From Burkholderia sp. USMB20 (GTDB lineage Bacteria > Pseudomonadota > Gammaproteobacteria > Burkholderiales > Burkholderiaceae), in contig NZ_JTAN02000019.1 in NCBI RefSeq assembly GCF_000949135.2, positions 1,054,001 to 1,118,000 on the forward strand: a stretch of 64,000 bases of DNA, written 5' to 3'. The notes beneath the pieces were generated by a model. It ran no database searches. It saw only the letters and a list, made by a program, of their open reading frames with translations, and was not told the origin of the DNA. The position numbers and the translations under genes were made by a program. Shown piece after piece: positions 31,277 to 40,650 of this stretch. Position 1 is the first letter of the stretch; each line of letters starts with the position of its first letter.

Positions 31277-32335
31277 TTACTGGATCGCGTCGGGCTTCAC
31301 GACGATCCAGTTCTTGTCCGCCGTGACCGGCTGGCCGAGCGCCTTCTGCTGCGCGGCCGATTCGTCCGACCATGCGCGGATCTGCGCCATCTGCTTGTCC
31401 TTCTTGTTCACCCACACGCGCACGCCGCCGCGCGCGACGTCGGTCGCGTTCAGCAGCATGTAGCCGTCGGATTTCGGCGTGTCGCCCGCGACGAGCACCG
31501 GCTTCTTCCACTGGTCGATCCAGCCGGCGATCGAGCCGAGCTTGCCTTCGTACCACGTCATCGGGTTCATCAGGAACGGCGTGATCACGAGGTTGCGGTT
31601 CGCGGCCTCGTCGTACTTGCCGGCCTTGATCTGCAGCCGCGACGTGGTCAGCGCGCCCGTCGCCGGGTCGCGCAGCAGCGTCGTCACGCCGATCACGTTC
31701 TGCGGCTTCACGTTGTAGCCGTATTTCGGATCGGACAGCACGAGCCGCGCGAGCTCCTCGTGCGCGGCGGTCATCACGTACACCTCGATCCCGTTCTCGC
31801 GCAGCGCGTTGTACAGCTCCTGCATGCCGCGGAAGAAGCGCGGCGGGTTCGCGGTGCCGTCGACGACCTTGTCGCCCTGCCAGTAGCGGATCGGCACCGG
31901 CTTGCCGTCGGCGAGCATCGCGTCGACGTGGCGCTTCAGGTCGGCCAGCGACAGCCCCGCGAACGCCTGCGCGATCCACGGGTAGCAGACCAGGTCGTCG
32001 ATCTCGCAGAGCCGGTAGTAGTAGCTCGTCAGCGATTCCTTGTAGTCGGCGGAATCCTTGAACGGGATCAGCTTCAGCGACGGATCGAGCGAGTCGCGCG
32101 TCAGCACGCCGCGGTTCTCGAGATACGGCAGCAGCGACTCCTCGAGGTCATAGCGATAGGTCGTGTTGTCGGCGTCGAACACCGCGTAGTCGCCGCGGTT
32201 CGCGTGCGCGGCGATCATCGCGTTCAGCGCCTTCGCGCTGTCCGCCGGCCAGTGCGACAGGTCCGCCGCGTGAGCGAACGACATGCACAACGACGCGGCA
32301 AGCGCGCTGAGAAGACGTCGGGACAGCTTGGGCAT
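31277..32335 (-). CDS. Periplasmic HAD phosphatase, phosphorylcholine-phosphatase-like
   Basis: A 352-residue exported enzyme. A signal peptide covers residues 1-23 (cut after AHA). HAD motifs are DADNT (residues 54-58, nucleophile and acid/base Asp), MTAAHEE (motif II region), and GDTPKSDG (motif IV acidic cluster). These match the layout reported for Pseudomonas phosphorylcholine phosphatase (DMDNT and GDTPDSD), including length and the Tyr-rich segment after motif I. The likely role is to release choline from phosphorylcholine in the periplasm. The start ATG 32335 (MPKLSRRLLS) is set by the signal peptide. Convergent with pncC. Confidence 0.8.
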   Translation of the reverse strand: MPKLSRRLLSALAASLCMSFAHAADLSHWPADSAKALNAMIAAHANRGDYAVFDADNTTYRYDLEESLLPYLENRGVLTRDSLDPSLKLIPFKDSADYKESLTSYYYRLCEIDDLVCYPWIAQAFAGLSLADLKRHVDAMLADGKPVPIRYWQGDKVVDGTANPPRFFRGMQELYNALRENGIEVYVMTAAHEELARLVLSDPKYGYNVKPQNVIGVTTLLRDPATGALTTSRLQIKAGKYDEAANRNLVITPFLMNPMTWYEGKLGSIAGWIDQWKKPVLVAGDTPKSDGYMLLNATDVARGGVRVWVNKKDKQMAQIRAWSDESAAQQKALGQPVTADKNWIVVKPDAIQ

Positions 32336-32499
32336 GGCGCCGCTCCTTTTATGACATTCTGGTGACGGATCGATGACAAGCGGCAGCATCGCGCGATTGT
32401 GGCGCGGGCATGCGGTGCGCAAGCGACGGGAAGTTGTTCGCGTGCGCCAGGACGGCAAACACGCGAGGCAGGCGCGCGGCCCGCGAATGCGGGTTCGGC

Positions 32500-32530
32500 A
32501 TTGAAAGGCCGCCCGGGCGGACGGCCTGTG
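32500..32530 (-). terminator. Possible terminator after pyrF
   Basis: On the minus strand AGGCCG...CGGCCT form a 6-bp stem with a GC-rich inner palindrome, followed by TTCAA. It begins about 15 nt after the pyrF stop. The T run is short, so this is only a fair candidate. Confidence 0.4.
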
Positions 32531-32543
32531 ACTCAGCGATATT

Positions 32544-33371
32544 TCAGCGATGCGCGTTGATCGTATCGCGCGTCTTCTGCGCGGCGAGCGCGGCGGCTTC
32601 GGCGAAATCCTCGCCCTTGCTCGCGTACAGGATCGCGCGCGACGAGTTGATCATCATCCCGGTGCCGTCGGCGGTGCGGCCCGCGTTGACGGTCGCCTGC
32701 ACGTCGCCGCCCTGCGCGCCGATGCCGGGGATCAGGAGCGGCATGTCGCCGACGATCCCGCGCACGATCTCGATCTCCTTCGGGAACGTCGCGCCGACCA
32801 CGAGGCCGAGCTGGCCGTTCTTCGCATTCCACTTGTTCGCCGCGAGGTCGGCCACGACCTGGTACAGCGGCCGGCCACCCGTTTCGAGGAACTGCAGGTC
32901 CGACCCGCCCGGGTTCGACGTGCGGCACAGCACGATCACGCCCTTGCCTTCATGCTCGAAGTACGGCTCGACCGAGTCGTAGCCCATGTACGGGTTCACG
33001 GTGACCGCGTCCGCGCGATAGCGCTCGAACGCTTCGCGCGCGTACTGCTCGGCGGTGCTGCCGATGTCGCCGCGCTTCGCGTCGAGGATCACGGGCAGGC
33101 CCGGGTGCTGGAGGTGGATGTGCGCGATCAGCCGCTCGAGCTGATCTTCCGCGCGATGCGCGGCGAAGTACGCGATCTGCGGCTTGAACGCGCTCGCATA
33201 CTGCGCGGTCGCGTCGACGATCTGCCGGCAGAATTCGAAGATCGCGTCGGGCTGGCCGTCGAACTGCACGGGAAAACGCGACGGCTCGGGATCGAGGCCG
33301 ACGCACAGCAGCGAATTCGTGCGCTGCCACGCGGCGCGCAGCGATTCGATGAAAGTAAGCGGGGAAGACAT
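32544..33371 (-). CDS. pyrF: Orotidine 5'-phosphate decarboxylase
   Basis: Last step of de novo UMP synthesis. The 275-residue protein is of the longer (group 2) type: [31 protein letters not shown], and the catalytic Asp-Lys segment [22 protein letters not shown]. The C-terminal [18 protein letters not shown] is intact. ATG 33371 ([11 protein letters not shown]) gives the conserved N-terminus. It lies 39 nt downstream of the galM-like gene on the same strand and might receive read-through from the sugar operon. Confidence 0.96.
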   Translation of the reverse strand: MSSPLTFIESLRAAWQRTNSLLCVGLDPEPSRFPVQFDGQPDAIFEFCRQIVDATAQYASAFKPQIAYFAAHRAEDQLERLIAHIHLQHPGLPVILDAKRGDIGSTAEQYAREAFERYRADAVTVNPYMGYDSVEPYFEHEGKGVIVLCRTSNPGGSDLQFLETGGRPLYQVVADLAANKWNAKNGQLGLVVGATFPKEIEIVRGIVGDMPLLIPGIGAQGGDVQATVNAGRTADGTGMMINSSRAILYASKGEDFAEAAALAAQKTRDTINAHR

Positions 33372-33410
33372 GGCGGATACTCGCGGCAAACCGTTGGTAG
33401 ACCGCGTATT

Positions 33411-34475
33411 TTACCCGCGTCGCCGGCGTCCTTCGCGCACGGCGGCGTCGACCCGTGCATCGGCCCGCTCGACGGTGAACGCGAAACGCCGCGTGAGCCG
33501 CTCGCCCGGCGCGAGCAGCGTCATCCCGTGCGCGGCCGCGCCGCCCGGCAGGTTCACCGCATTGATCGGATGATCGACCGGCTCGAAGCAGAAGAACGGC
33601 TCGCCGGGCGGCGTATAGAGCACGTACGCATCGGCGTCGGCCGCGATCGTCAGCAACAGCCCGCGGCGCGGCCAGCTCACCGTCGCGTGGCCGCCCCAGC
33701 CGGTGAACGCGTGATTGACGAGCGTCGCCGGCAACGGATACGCGACGCCGAACTGCCAGGCCGGCGGCACGCACACGTGCCGCACCGGCAGGAAATCCGC
33801 GCCCGACAGCCACAGGCCACCCGCGGCCGCGGCCAGCTCGGTCGCGTCGTCGCGCACCAGGAACGGGTGCAAGCCGAGCCCGAACGGCAGCCGTGCGCGC
33901 CCCACGTTCTCGATCGTCAGCGCGATCGACAGCGTCGTGTCGTCGAGCGCGAACGACTGGATCGCACGAAACGCGTACGGCGCGCCGCTCGCGCGATCGA
34001 GCGACAGCTGCAGCGTGGTGTCGGTCGCGTCGTCCACCTGCCACGGCGCGAGCCAGCCGTCGCCGTGGATCGGCAGCGGCTCGTCGCGGCGGTTGCGCGG
34101 CACCGCGACGCTGCGCCCGTCGCATTCGAAGCGGCCGTTGCCGATCCGGTTCGAATACGGCAGCAGCGGATAGCACGCGAGTGCGTTCGGGTCCGTCGCC
34201 GTCTCCGGGTGTTCGCAACGTCGGAACACCGGCACCAGCGCACCGTGGTCGCCGCGCCAGTCGAAGCGCGCGATGCCGCCGCCGAGGTGGGGCAGCACGT
34301 CGAGCCGCAGCGCCGCGTTCGACAGCGTGACGGCCGCCGCATGCGCGGCGCCGACACCCTGCGCGAACGTGGCGGTCTGCGGGCCGGCGCTGACCGGCTG
34401 CGCGGCGGCAGCCAGGCGCGCACGGCGCGACTGGCTCGTGGACGACGACGCTGCGCGCGAGGACGTGGCGGTCAT
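33411..34475 (-). CDS. galM: Aldose 1-epimerase (galactose mutarotase type)
   Basis: A 354-residue sugar mutarotase. The fold signatures are SNAALRLDVLPHLGGGIARFDWRG, YPLLPYSNRIGNGRFECDG, the active-site His in PLPIHGDGWLAPW, and FGLGLHPFL. A Ser/Ala-rich N-terminal ~45 residues precede the domain. ATG 34475 is preceded by AAGGAG. As the last gene of the DgoK/DgoA sugar operon it would interconvert alpha and beta anomers of the imported sugar before its oxidation at C1. Confidence 0.87.
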   Translation of the reverse strand: MTATSSRAASSSTSQSRRARLAAAAQPVSAGPQTATFAQGVGAAHAAAVTLSNAALRLDVLPHLGGGIARFDWRGDHGALVPVFRRCEHPETATDPNALACYPLLPYSNRIGNGRFECDGRSVAVPRNRRDEPLPIHGDGWLAPWQVDDATDTTLQLSLDRASGAPYAFRAIQSFALDDTTLSIALTIENVGRARLPFGLGLHPFLVRDDATELAAAAGGLWLSGADFLPVRHVCVPPAWQFGVAYPLPATLVNHAFTGWGGHATVSWPRRGLLLTIAADADAYVLYTPPGEPFFCFEPVDHPINAVNLPGGAAAHGMTLLAPGERLTRRFAFTVERADARVDAAVREGRRRRG

Positions 34476-34549
34476 GGTGAACTCCTTTGCTTCGTCGATG
34501 AAGCGATACGGATCGTCGCGCGGTGCCGCGCGAACACGGACATCGGCAA

Positions 34550-35365
34550 TCAGGCCCAGCCGCCGTCGACCACCACGTCCTGCGCGGTGATCATCCGGCT
34601 GTCGTCGGCCGCGAGAAACAGCGCCATCCGGGCGAGATCGTCCGGCAGCAGCTCGGCGTCGATGCACTGGCCGGCCTTGATCGCCGCCCGGCCCGCGTCG
34701 TCGAGCCACAGCCTGCGCTGCTTGTCGGTCATCACCCAGCCGGGCACCAGCGAATTAACGCGGATCCCGAACGGGCCGAGATCGCGCGCGAGCCCGCGGG
34801 TGAGGCCCTGCACGGCCGCCTTCGCCATCACGTAGACGGGATAACCGCCGTTCTTCAGCATCCAGCTGATCGAGCCGAGATTGATGATCGCGCCGCCGCC
34901 GCGCTGCTTCATGTCGTCGATCACCGCCTGTGCGGCGAAGAACTGGTGGCGCAGGTTCACCGCGATGCCCGCGTCGAACGACGCAGGCGTCACGTCGCCG
35001 ATCGCGTGGCGCGTGTCGTTCGCCGCGTTGTTCACGAGCACCGCGATCGCGCCGATCCGTGCGCGGATCGTGTCGATCGCATGGCGCAGCGCGTCGATGT
35101 CGGTGAGGTCGCACGGGAGGAACAGCGGCGCGTGACGTACGTCAGGCGCCTGCGCGAGGCTTTCCGCGAGCGCCTGGCCCGCCTGTGCGTCGAGATCGAC
35201 GAACGCCACGCGCGCGCCCTGCCGCGCGAAGTGCTCGACGAACGCCGCGCCGATGCCGGTCGCGCCGCCCGTGATCAGCACCGCGCGATCCTCGAGGCTC
35301 GGGTAGCGCGCATAACGCGCGTCGCTCGCGGCGCGCGGATCCGGCGCGGAAGTTTCGATGGTCAT
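34550..35365 (-). CDS. SDR oxidoreductase, sugar 1-dehydrogenase candidate
   Basis: Short-chain dehydrogenase of 271 residues. The cofactor motif is GGATGIG (about residues 33-39), NNAAND marks the active-site Asn region, and the catalytic Ser/Tyr/Lys lie in GSISWM and YVMAK. The C-terminus ends in AQDVVVDGGWA. In Burkholderia sugar operons of this layout such SDRs oxidize D-galactose or L-arabinose to the lactone. Position between araH and galM supports that, but the substrate is inferred. The start ATG 35365 (MTIETSAPDP); the much longer in-frame upstream reading is araH antisense shadow. Confidence 0.83.
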   Translation of the reverse strand: MTIETSAPDPRAASDARYARYPSLEDRAVLITGGATGIGAAFVEHFARQGARVAFVDLDAQAGQALAESLAQAPDVRHAPLFLPCDLTDIDALRHAIDTIRARIGAIAVLVNNAANDTRHAIGDVTPASFDAGIAVNLRHQFFAAQAVIDDMKQRGGGAIINLGSISWMLKNGGYPVYVMAKAAVQGLTRGLARDLGPFGIRVNSLVPGWVMTDKQRRLWLDDAGRAAIKAGQCIDAELLPDDLARMALFLAADDSRMITAQDVVVDGGWA

Positions 35366-35388
35366 GCGAATCGTCTCCGTGGAATCGG

Positions 35389-36405
35389 TCAGTCGCGTAC
35401 GCCGCGGTTCTTCAGCTGGTCGAGCAGCACGGCCGCGAGCAGGATCGCGCCGCGCACCAGGTACTGGTAGAACGCGTCGATGTTCAGCAGGTTCATCACG
35501 TTCTCGACGGTGCCCATGATCAGCACGCCGATCACGACGCCCGAGATCGTCGCGCGGCCGCCCATCAGCGACACGCCGCCGAGCACGCACGCGGAGATCA
35601 CGTTCAGCTCGAAGCCCTGCGCGGCGTTCGGCTGGCCCGACGTGATGCGCGATGCGAGGATCACGCCTGCGAGCGCCGTCACCGCGCCCTGGATCAGGAA
35701 GATGTACACGCGCGTGCGTTCGACGTTGATCCCCGCGAGACGCGACGCCTCGGGGTTGCCGCCGATCGCGAGCGTGTTGCGGCCGTACACGGTCTGGTTC
35801 AGCAGCACGCCGAACACGATGAAGCACAGCAGCGTGACCCAGATCGGCAGCGACACGCCGAAGAGCGTGAGCCCGCCGAGCGCGATGAAGGTATCCGACG
35901 ACACGCCGACCGCCTGCCCCTTCGACACGATGAAGCCGAGCCCCCGCACGATTTCCATCGTCGCGAGCGTCGTGATCAGCGCGTTGATGCGCAGGTACGC
36001 AATCACCGCGCCGTTCACGAAGCCGATCGCGGCGCCTGCCGCGACCGCCGCGACGATCGCGACGAACGTGTTGTCGGTCGCGTTCAGCACCATCGCGCAC
36101 AGCACGCCCGAGAATGCGACAGTCGAGCCGATCGACAGGTCGAAGTCGCGCGAGGCCAGACAGAACATCATCGTGCACGCGACCATCCCGATCTGCGAGA
36201 TCGACAGCGCGAGGCCGAGCATGTTGTCGATCGAGAAGAAGTGATCGACCGTCAGCGACATCGTCAAGAACATCACCGCGAAGATCGCAATGAGGCTGTA
36301 TTCGGTGAGGTGCTGCCACCACTTCTGGCGGTCGCTCTGCTGTGGAACCAGCGCGTCGGCCGACGGCTTCACGGCTGCGCTGGCGAGGTTTTCCCTGACT
36401 TGCAT
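35389..36405 (-). CDS. araH: Sugar ABC transporter permease, AraH-type
   Basis: A 338-residue inner-membrane permease of the RbsC/AraH family, with about eight to ten hydrophobic segments. It carries the family loop LASRDFDLSIGSTVAFSGV (about residues 82-100) and SLMGGRATISGVVIGVLIMGTVENVMNLL near the C-terminus, the site that contacts the ATPase. The start is ATG 36405 (MQVRENLASAAV). It lies directly downstream of araG. With AraF and AraG it forms an ATP-driven importer for arabinose or galactose. Confidence 0.92.
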   Translation of the reverse strand: MQVRENLASAAVKPSADALVPQQSDRQKWWQHLTEYSLIAIFAVMFLTMSLTVDHFFSIDNMLGLALSISQIGMVACTMMFCLASRDFDLSIGSTVAFSGVLCAMVLNATDNTFVAIVAAVAAGAAIGFVNGAVIAYLRINALITTLATMEIVRGLGFIVSKGQAVGVSSDTFIALGGLTLFGVSLPIWVTLLCFIVFGVLLNQTVYGRNTLAIGGNPEASRLAGINVERTRVYIFLIQGAVTALAGVILASRITSGQPNAAQGFELNVISACVLGGVSLMGGRATISGVVIGVLIMGTVENVMNLLNIDAFYQYLVRGAILLAAVLLDQLKNRGVRD

Positions 36406-36485
36406 GGTTGTGTCTCCTGCTCCTGCGTCGCGCGGCCCGCGCCGCGCGTGATCGATTCGAATGTCCTGCGTCGCCCGCGGCGACC

Positions 36486-38006
36486 TCACACTGCGTCAGC
36501 CGCCTCGACGACGCTCGTCTGCGGCAGCGCGAGGCTCAGCACCGCATGCTCGTTCGCCCGTTCGCGCGGCAGCTCGCCTGCGATCCGCCCTTCGCGCATC
36601 ACGACGATGCGGTCGGACACGCCGAGCACTTCCGGCAGCTCCGACGACACCATCACGATCGCGCAGCCGCGCTCCGCGAGCCGGTAGATCACGTCGTAGA
36701 TCTCGTGCTTCGCACCGACGTCGATGCCGCGCGTCGGCTCGTCGAGGATCACGACCTTCAGGTCGGGCTCCGCGAGCCAGCGCGACAGGATCGCCTTCTG
36801 CTGGTTGCCGCCCGACAGGAAGCGGATCTTCTGCCGCCGGTTCGGCGTCTTGATCTTCAGCCGCTGGATGAAGCGGTCGGCCGTTTCGCTTTCGGTCTTG
36901 CGGTCGATGAACAGGCCCGCGCGCAGCGAATGACGGCGGCAGCTGATGTTGATGTTCTCCGCGACCGACGCCATCGCGATGATCCCTTCCTCCTTGCGGT
37001 CTTCCGGACACAGCACGATGCCGTGACGGATCGCGTCGCCGGTGCGCTTCACGTCGATACGCCGGCCGTCGAGCGTCAGCGTGCCCGCGCGCCGGCGGTC
37101 GGCGCCGTACACGAGCCGCATCAGTTCGCTGCGGCCCGCGCCGACGAGGCCGAAGAACCCGACGATCTCGCCCGCGCGCACCGAGAAGCTCGCGGGTTCG
37201 CGCAGCGCCGGGCCATCGACGCCTTCGGCCGACAACCGCACGTCGCCGAGCGCGCGCGGCGCGTAATGGTAGATATCCGAAATTTCACGCCCGACCATCT
37301 CGGCGACCAGCCGCTCGCGCGGCACGTCGGCGAGCGATTCGTGCGACGCGATCTTGCGCCCGTCGCGAAAGATCGTGCACGCATCGCACAGCCGGTAGAT
37401 CTCGTCCATCCGGTGCGAGATGTAGATCAGCGCGCGGCCCTGCGCGCGCAGGTCGTCGACGAGCTTGAACAGCACCTCGGTCTCGCGATGCGACAGCGAG
37501 CTCGTCGGCTCGTCGAGCGCGATCACGCGCGCATTGCGCATCAGCGCCTTGCAGATCTCGACCATCTGCCGCTGCGCGATCGACAGCCGGCCGAGCTTCG
37601 CATCCGGATCGAGATCGACGCCCATCGCCGCGAGCCGCTCGCGCACGTGGCGCTTCGCCTCGCCCTTCCTCACCCAGCCGAGCGCATTCGGCAGGCGGCC
37701 GAGCAGCAGGTTCTCCGCGACCGTCAGGTCCGGCACGTACTGCAGCTCCTGGTGAATCACCGCGATGCCGGCCGCGATCGACGCGGCCGCACTCGAGAAA
37801 TGCACGGGCTGGCCGTCGACCAGCACGCTGCCCGCATCGGGCTGGTATTCGCCGCCGAGAATCTTCAGCAGCGTCGACTTGCCCGCGCCGTTCTCGCCCA
37901 TCAGGCCATGCACCTCGCCCGCGTGCACGTCGAACGAGATGCCGTCGAGTGCGCGCACGCCGGGAAATACCTTGCCGATATTGTCAAAACGCAGTGCCGC
38001 TGACAC
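36486..38006 (-). CDS. araG: Sugar ABC transporter ATP-binding protein, AraG-type
   Basis: A 506-residue ATPase with two fused nucleotide-binding domains. The first has Walker [15 protein letters not shown] (about residues 38-51), the signature [15 protein letters not shown], and Walker [12 protein letters not shown]. The second has a degenerate Walker A ([11 protein letters not shown]), [14 protein letters not shown] and [20 protein letters not shown]. This is the standard RbsA/AraG architecture. The start is GTG 38006 ([12 protein letters not shown]). It follows araF and precedes araH. Confidence 0.94.
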   Translation of the reverse strand: MSAALRFDNIGKVFPGVRALDGISFDVHAGEVHGLMGENGAGKSTLLKILGGEYQPDAGSVLVDGQPVHFSSAAASIAAGIAVIHQELQYVPDLTVAENLLLGRLPNALGWVRKGEAKRHVRERLAAMGVDLDPDAKLGRLSIAQRQMVEICKALMRNARVIALDEPTSSLSHRETEVLFKLVDDLRAQGRALIYISHRMDEIYRLCDACTIFRDGRKIASHESLADVPRERLVAEMVGREISDIYHYAPRALGDVRLSAEGVDGPALREPASFSVRAGEIVGFFGLVGAGRSELMRLVYGADRRRAGTLTLDGRRIDVKRTGDAIRHGIVLCPEDRKEEGIIAMASVAENINISCRRHSLRAGLFIDRKTESETADRFIQRLKIKTPNRRQKIRFLSGGNQQKAILSRWLAEPDLKVVILDEPTRGIDVGAKHEIYDVIYRLAERGCAIVMVSSELPEVLGVSDRIVVMREGRIAGELPRERANEHAVLSLALPQTSVVEAADAV

Positions 38007-38073
38007 GTCGTCTCCCTACTTGCAGATCCATCGATCGCCGGCCGCCGCATCACCGCGGCGGCCGGCGTGCCGC

Positions 38074-39069
38074 TTACTTCGAGGCAAGCCCCATCTCCTC
38101 GCGTACCTTCGACACGTTGTCGCGCGTCGCGAGCATGCCGGTGGTCAGCGTGAGCGGCGCCGGCGCCTTGCCCTGCGTGATCCACGTGTACATCAGCTCG
38201 GAGGTTTCCTCGCCGTGGCGCTTCGGGCTGATGATCACGGTGCCGTAGAAGCCCGTCGGCTGCGGCTTCTTGAACTCGTTCAACGCCGAATCGGAACCGC
38301 CGATGCCGATGCCGATCATGTTGTCCGCCTTGAAGCCGCGCCCTTCGGCCGCGCGCACCGCGCCGAGCACGGCCTCGTCGTTCAGGCCGTAGGCGACCCA
38401 GTGCTTGAACTGCGGGTTCTTGGTGAGCGCGATGTTCGCCGCGTTGAACGCGTTCTCGGTATCGGTCTTCGCCTGCGGCGCCGCGATCACGTTCGCCTTC
38501 GGAAAGCCCGCGGCCACCAGCGCATCGGTCGCGCCGCTCGTGCGGTCGTGCGCGGTCGGCAGTTGCTCGTAGGTGATGTCGATCGCGCCGACGTCCTTCA
38601 TGTTCCAGCCGCGCTTCTTGATCTCGGCCGCGATGCCGTCGCCGACCTGCTTGCCGATGTTGTACGCGGAGATCCCCATGTGCGGCACCGCCTCGATCGG
38701 CTTGCCCGCGCCGTCGACGAGGCGGTCGTCGACCGTCATCATCTTCAGGTTGTGCGACTTCGCCTTCGCGACGATGCCCGGCCCGAGCTTCACGTCGGGC
38801 GTGCAGATGATGAAGCCCTGCGCCTTCTGCGCGGACAGGTTGTCGATCGCGCTCATCACCTTCTCGCCCGACGGCGCACCGATCTTCACGAGCGTGAAGC
38901 CCTTGTCCTTCGCGGCGATCTCGGCGAACTTCCATTCGTCCTGGAACCACGGCTCTTCCGGCTGCTTCACGAGGAAGCCGATCTTGACCGGGTCGGCCGC
39001 GTGCGCCACCGGGCTTCCCATCACCACCGCGGCCGCGGCGGCCAGCGTTACGAACGTTCTGCGTTTCAT
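38074..39069 (-). CDS. araF: Periplasmic sugar-binding protein, AraF-type
   Basis: A 331-residue exported binding protein for an AraFGH importer. A signal peptide covers residues 1-24 (MKRRTFVTLAAAAAVVMGSPVAHA). The mature protein shows the Peripla_BP fold, with VKIGFLVKQPEEPWFQDEWKFAEIAAKDKGFTLVKI at the start of the first lobe and YGLNDEAVLGAVRAAE. E. coli AraF is the closest in length and N-terminal sequence by eye. Arabinose-binding proteins often also bind galactose, so the surrounding galactose-type enzymes fit. First gene of the transporter trio. Confidence 0.91.
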   Translation of the reverse strand: MKRRTFVTLAAAAAVVMGSPVAHAADPVKIGFLVKQPEEPWFQDEWKFAEIAAKDKGFTLVKIGAPSGEKVMSAIDNLSAQKAQGFIICTPDVKLGPGIVAKAKSHNLKMMTVDDRLVDGAGKPIEAVPHMGISAYNIGKQVGDGIAAEIKKRGWNMKDVGAIDITYEQLPTAHDRTSGATDALVAAGFPKANVIAAPQAKTDTENAFNAANIALTKNPQFKHWVAYGLNDEAVLGAVRAAEGRGFKADNMIGIGIGGSDSALNEFKKPQPTGFYGTVIISPKRHGEETSELMYTWITQGKAPAPLTLTTGMLATRDNVSKVREEMGLASK

Positions 39070-39171
39070 CTCCAGTGTCTCCTTGTCTTCATCGAACGGA
39101 ATGCAGCCGCTTGTTGGTTTCGACGCAGCGTGCGCGCGGCCGTCGCACGTGCGGTCTGTCGAATCGTTGCG

Positions 39172-39954
39172 TCAGTCGTGGTACAGCGCCGCGCGCCCGC
39201 CGTCGACGGTGATGCACGCGGCATTGATGAACGGCGCCTCGTCGGACGCGAGGAACACGGCCGTCATCGCGACTTCCTCCGGTTTGCCGATCCGCTTCAT
39301 CGGCTGCAGCGCGAGCGTCCCGGCGCGCGCCGCGGCCGGGTCGGCCTGCGCATCCCACCAGTCGCGCGTGAGCTGCGTCTCGATGTAGCCGGGCGCGATC
39401 GCGTTCACGCGCACGTTGCGCGCCGCGTATTCGATGCCGAGCGCACGCGTGAGGCCCAGCACGCCGTGTTTCGCGACCGGGTACGGAAAGCAGCCCGGGA
39501 TGATCCGGAACGCATGCGTCGACGCGATGTTGACGATGCTGCCGCGGCCGCGCTCGACCATGCCCGGCAGCGCCGCGCGGCAGCCGTGCCACACGCCGTC
39601 GAGGTCGACCGCGAAGCAGCGGCGCCAGTCGTCGTCCGTCATCGTCAGCGGATCGGCGAACACGTTGATGCCCGCGTTGTTCACCAGCACGTCGAGCGGG
39701 CCGAAAGCCGCTTCGGTCTGCGCGAGCGCGTCGCGTACCGAGTCCTGCCGCGCGACGTCCGCATGCAGCGCCAGCACGCGCGCGCCGTCGATGTCGTCGG
39801 TGATCGCCGCGGCCGTGCGCTGCGCCTGCGCGAAGTCGAGGTCGACGAGCGCGACGGCCGCGCCCTCGCGCGCGAACGCCTGCGCGATCGCGGCGCCGAT
39901 CCCGCGGCCCGCGCCCGTCACCATCGCGACCTTGCCCGCGAGGCGTTCCATCAT
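39172..39954 (-). CDS. SDR oxidoreductase, second dehydrogenase of the sugar operon
   Basis: Short-chain dehydrogenase of 260 residues. It has GAGRGIG (about residues 13-19), NNAGINVF, and the catalytic pair in ASTHAF...YPVAKHG. It ends FINAACITVDGGRAALYHD. Its start ATG 39954 overlaps the dgoA stop in ATGA, so it is translationally coupled. Two SDRs in one operon suggest either two sugars or two steps; which one is the galactose/arabinose 1-dehydrogenase cannot be told from sequence alone. Confidence 0.84.
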   Translation of the reverse strand: MMERLAGKVAMVTGAGRGIGAAIAQAFAREGAAVALVDLDFAQAQRTAAAITDDIDGARVLALHADVARQDSVRDALAQTEAAFGPLDVLVNNAGINVFADPLTMTDDDWRRCFAVDLDGVWHGCRAALPGMVERGRGSIVNIASTHAFRIIPGCFPYPVAKHGVLGLTRALGIEYAARNVRVNAIAPGYIETQLTRDWWDAQADPAAARAGTLALQPMKRIGKPEEVAMTAVFLASDEAPFINAACITVDGGRAALYHD

Positions 39955-40628
39955 GCGGCTCCGCCGCGCGCCGCGCGCAGGCCGGCCTGGAACGCGCGTG
40001 CGTTCGCCGCGGTCGTGTCCGCCGACTGGCCGGGCCGGTACAGCGCCGAACCCAGGCCGAAGCCGTTGGCGCCTGCCGCGAGGAACGGCTGCATGTTGTC
40101 CGGCGTAATCCCGCCGACCGGAAGCAGCGGCACCGCGCGGTCGATCACCGCGCGCCACGCCTTCACGACGGGTACGCCGAGCTGCTCGGCCGGGAACATC
40201 TTCAGCACGTCGGCGCCGTTCGCGAGCGCGGCGAACGCCTCGGTCGGCGTCGCGACGCCCGGTGCGCTCGCGAGCCCGCGCTCGCGTGCGCGGCGGATCA
40301 CCGCCGCGTCGCTGTGCGGCATCACGATCAGCGTGCCGCCCGCGTCCTGCACGCGGTCGACGAATTCGGCGCGCAGCACGGTGCCCGCGCCGACGATCAT
40401 GTCGTCGGGCAGCGCGCGGCGCAGCGCCGCGATGCTGCCGAACGGATCGGGCGAGTTCAGCGGCACCTCGACGATCCGGAAGCCGGCTTCATGCAGCGCA
40501 AGGCCGTGGTCGACAGCTTCCGCGGGCGCGATGCCGCGCATGATCGCGATCAGCGGGCACGCGTCGAACGCGCGCATCAGCGCGGCGTGCGGCGTGTACG
40601 GCGCGGGCAGCGTAAGGTCGGACGACAT
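39951..40628 (-). CDS. dgoA: 2-dehydro-3-deoxy-6-phosphogalactonate aldolase
   Basis: Class I aldolase of 225 residues that splits 2-keto-3-deoxy-6-phosphogalactonate to pyruvate and glyceraldehyde 3-phosphate. The KDPG/KDPGal aldolase signatures are CPLIAIMRGI (with the Glu-replacing region), GFRIVEVPLNSPDP, IVGAGTV, SDAAVIRRARERGL, and the Schiff-base Lys in ADVLKMFPAEQLG (about residue 128). PLNSP, where KDPG aldolase usually has a different residue set, favours the galactonate enzyme. The start ATG 40628 (MSSDLTLPAP). It follows dgoK by 22 nt and overlaps the next SDR. Confidence 0.92.
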   Translation of the reverse strand: MSSDLTLPAPYTPHAALMRAFDACPLIAIMRGIAPAEAVDHGLALHEAGFRIVEVPLNSPDPFGSIAALRRALPDDMIVGAGTVLRAEFVDRVQDAGGTLIVMPHSDAAVIRRARERGLASAPGVATPTEAFAALANGADVLKMFPAEQLGVPVVKAWRAVIDRAVPLLPVGGITPDNMQPFLAAGANGFGLGSALYRPGQSADTTAANARAFQAGLRAARGGAA

Positions 40629-40650
40629 TGGCGGTTCCTCTTCAATCGGT